Positions 43,758 to 44,284 of a stretch of 44,284 nt of DNA are shown piece by piece. A program made the translations under genes and the position numbers. This stretch comes from a virus: IMG/VR virus record IMGVR_UViG_3300046454_000367, positions 1 through 44,284 of that record; one strand, 5' to 3'. Under the pieces are notes generated by a model. The model was given only the letters and a program-made list of their open reading frames with translations. It did no database searches and was not told the origin of the DNA. Numbering within the stretch: the stretch's first letter is position 1; every line of letters begins with the position of its first letter.

Positions 43758-43873
43758 CGGTACCCCGCCTCGTACGTCCGCAGGCAGCGCAGGCAGTAGT
43801 AGCGGCCGTGATAGGCTCGCGTGATGCGTCGGTGAAAGCTGCGGCAGATCCAGCGTGCGATTGTCTCGATCAT
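43754..43873 (-). CDS. Small zinc-ribbon-like protein
   Basis: 39 residues, MIETIARWICRSFHRRITRA, then YHGRYYCLRCLRTYEAGYR. Ends with a CxxC pair and is strongly basic. ATGA overlaps on both sides. Unknown role. Confidence 0.6.
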   Translation of the reverse strand: MIETIARWICRSFHRRITRAYHGRYYCLRCLRTYEAGYR

Positions 43874-43995
43874 TTCGCAGCCTTCTTCCACTTCACCGTG
43901 CGGCAGCCCGCAGCCGGGCAGCGCCGCGGCGGCACCTTGCCAGACTGCGGCCACTCGTGCCCGCACTTCGCGCACTTGTTGACGGTGATGCTCAT
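43870..43995 (-). CDS. Small zinc-ribbon protein
   Basis: 41 residues, MSITVNKCAKCGHEWPQ, then PRRCPAAGCRTVKWKKAAK. Two cysteine pairs (CxxC and CxxxxC) 15 residues apart make a clear zinc ribbon. ATGA overlaps join it to both neighbours. A longer frame over the same bases is out of phase and looks like a shadow. Confidence 0.65.
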   Translation of the reverse strand: MSITVNKCAKCGHEWPQSGKVPPRRCPAAGCRTVKWKKAAK

Positions 43996-44072
43996 CTGCC
44001 ACCTAGCCATTGCCAAATGCAGCGTCCGAGCAATAACCCAAGCGACAAGTTAACAAACGTGCGCCAGGTCAT
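43992..44072 (-). CDS. 26-residue membrane peptide
   Basis: MTWRTFVNLSLGLLLGRCIW followed by QWLGGR: one hydrophobic segment flanked by arginines. Its ATG overlaps the stop of the small membrane gene that crosses the circle junction (ATGA when the frame is intact). Two adjacent tiny membrane proteins could form a lysis or membrane-modifying pair; this is a guess. Confidence 0.55.
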   Translation of the reverse strand: MTWRTFVNLSLGLLLGRCIWQWLGGR

Positions 44073-44186
44073 CGCCCAACCGCCGCGGCCACAGTGCGGC
44101 TCACGCTGTCTTGCGCGGCCTGGTATTTCGGTGCCACGAAGCAGTAGATCACGATTACCGAAGCAGATCGGAAAGATAAGTTTCAT
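44069..44186 (-). pseudogene. Small membrane protein gene, frameshifted in this copy
   Basis: The first nine codons (MKLIFPICF) match the left copy at 1-43. Here a CG pair is missing after 44160, so the frame changes to an arginine-rich, non-hydrophobic sequence and fuses into the next gene. Restoring the two bases gives FAVIVIYCFVAPKYQAAQ and a stop at 44069 in a perfect ATGA overlap. The deletion is either a sequencing or assembly error at the contig end or a real variant. Confidence 0.75.
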
Positions 44187-44284
44187 AGTTCCTCAAAAAA
44201 GCCCGCTACCGATTCCCAGCAGCGGGCTACAGTAGGAGTCGGACAAGACAAGTATCCATCGCGCGGACGGACATGTCAAGCGAT
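44146..44284. repeat. Right copy of the contig terminal repeat
   Basis: 139 bases equal to positions 1-141 except for a missing CG. It carries a second copy of the terminator and of the TTGACA/GATACT promoter. Confidence 0.95.

Overview
The window is an almost complete genome of a tailed, siphovirus-type phage (Caudoviricetes), about 44.1 kb and roughly 60% G+C. Its first 141 bases recur at the right end (44146-44284), so the contig closes into a circle of about 44,145 bp. I see no integrase, lysogeny repressor, DNA polymerase, helicase, tRNA or CRISPR array, and no recognisable endolysin. The host is not directly visible. High G+C and secreted proteins with signal peptides ending in AYGQ or AFAQ recall Acidobacteriota, but that is only a weak inference.

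Nearly all genes lie on the minus strand, mostly joined by ATGA-type stop/start overlaps. Reading down from 9.95 kb, an early operon starts at a promoter-operator in front of a ribbon-helix-helix regulator. It carries small unknown genes, an ERF annealing protein, a YqaJ exonuclease, a DUF2303 protein, a VRR-NUC-like nuclease, a DUF3820/J-domain protein and a DUF1376 replication protein. Next come terS, terL and a C5 DNA methyltransferase, then a terminator. Across the circle junction (44.2 to 38 kb) is an accessory operon with tiny membrane and zinc-ribbon proteins, four glycosyltransferases, two FkbM methyltransferases, a MazG-like protein and an HNH nuclease. The head genes follow (portal, Mu F-like protein, protease, decoration protein, major capsid protein, 38-27 kb). 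Then come connectors, tail tube, frameshifted chaperones, tape measure, tail hub and appendage proteins (27-14 kb), with a DNA methyltransferase inserted at 16.5-17.2 kb. The last block (14-10.7 kb) has a holin-like protein, a glycosyltransferase-sulfotransferase fusion and a secreted protein. Plus-strand islands lie at 10.15-10.67, 13.1-13.84 and 30.66-31.98 kb; the last holds a displaced HK97 gp10-like gene.

The most notable signals are: (1) four promoters with the same -10 (GATACT), a fixed 17-base spacer and conserved spacer bases, serving both DNA methyltransferases, the glycosyltransferase operon and a promoter-terminator mini-transcript; (2) many -10 boxes only 5-7 bases before a start codon, implying leaderless mRNAs; (3) a parS-like 16-mer inside the capsid protease gene; (4) a -1 frameshift signal in the tail chaperone genes; (5) a nested hairpin leader that pairs with the ribosome binding site of the glycosyltransferase-sulfotransferase gene; (6) a 2-base difference between the terminal repeats that breaks or restores a small membrane gene.
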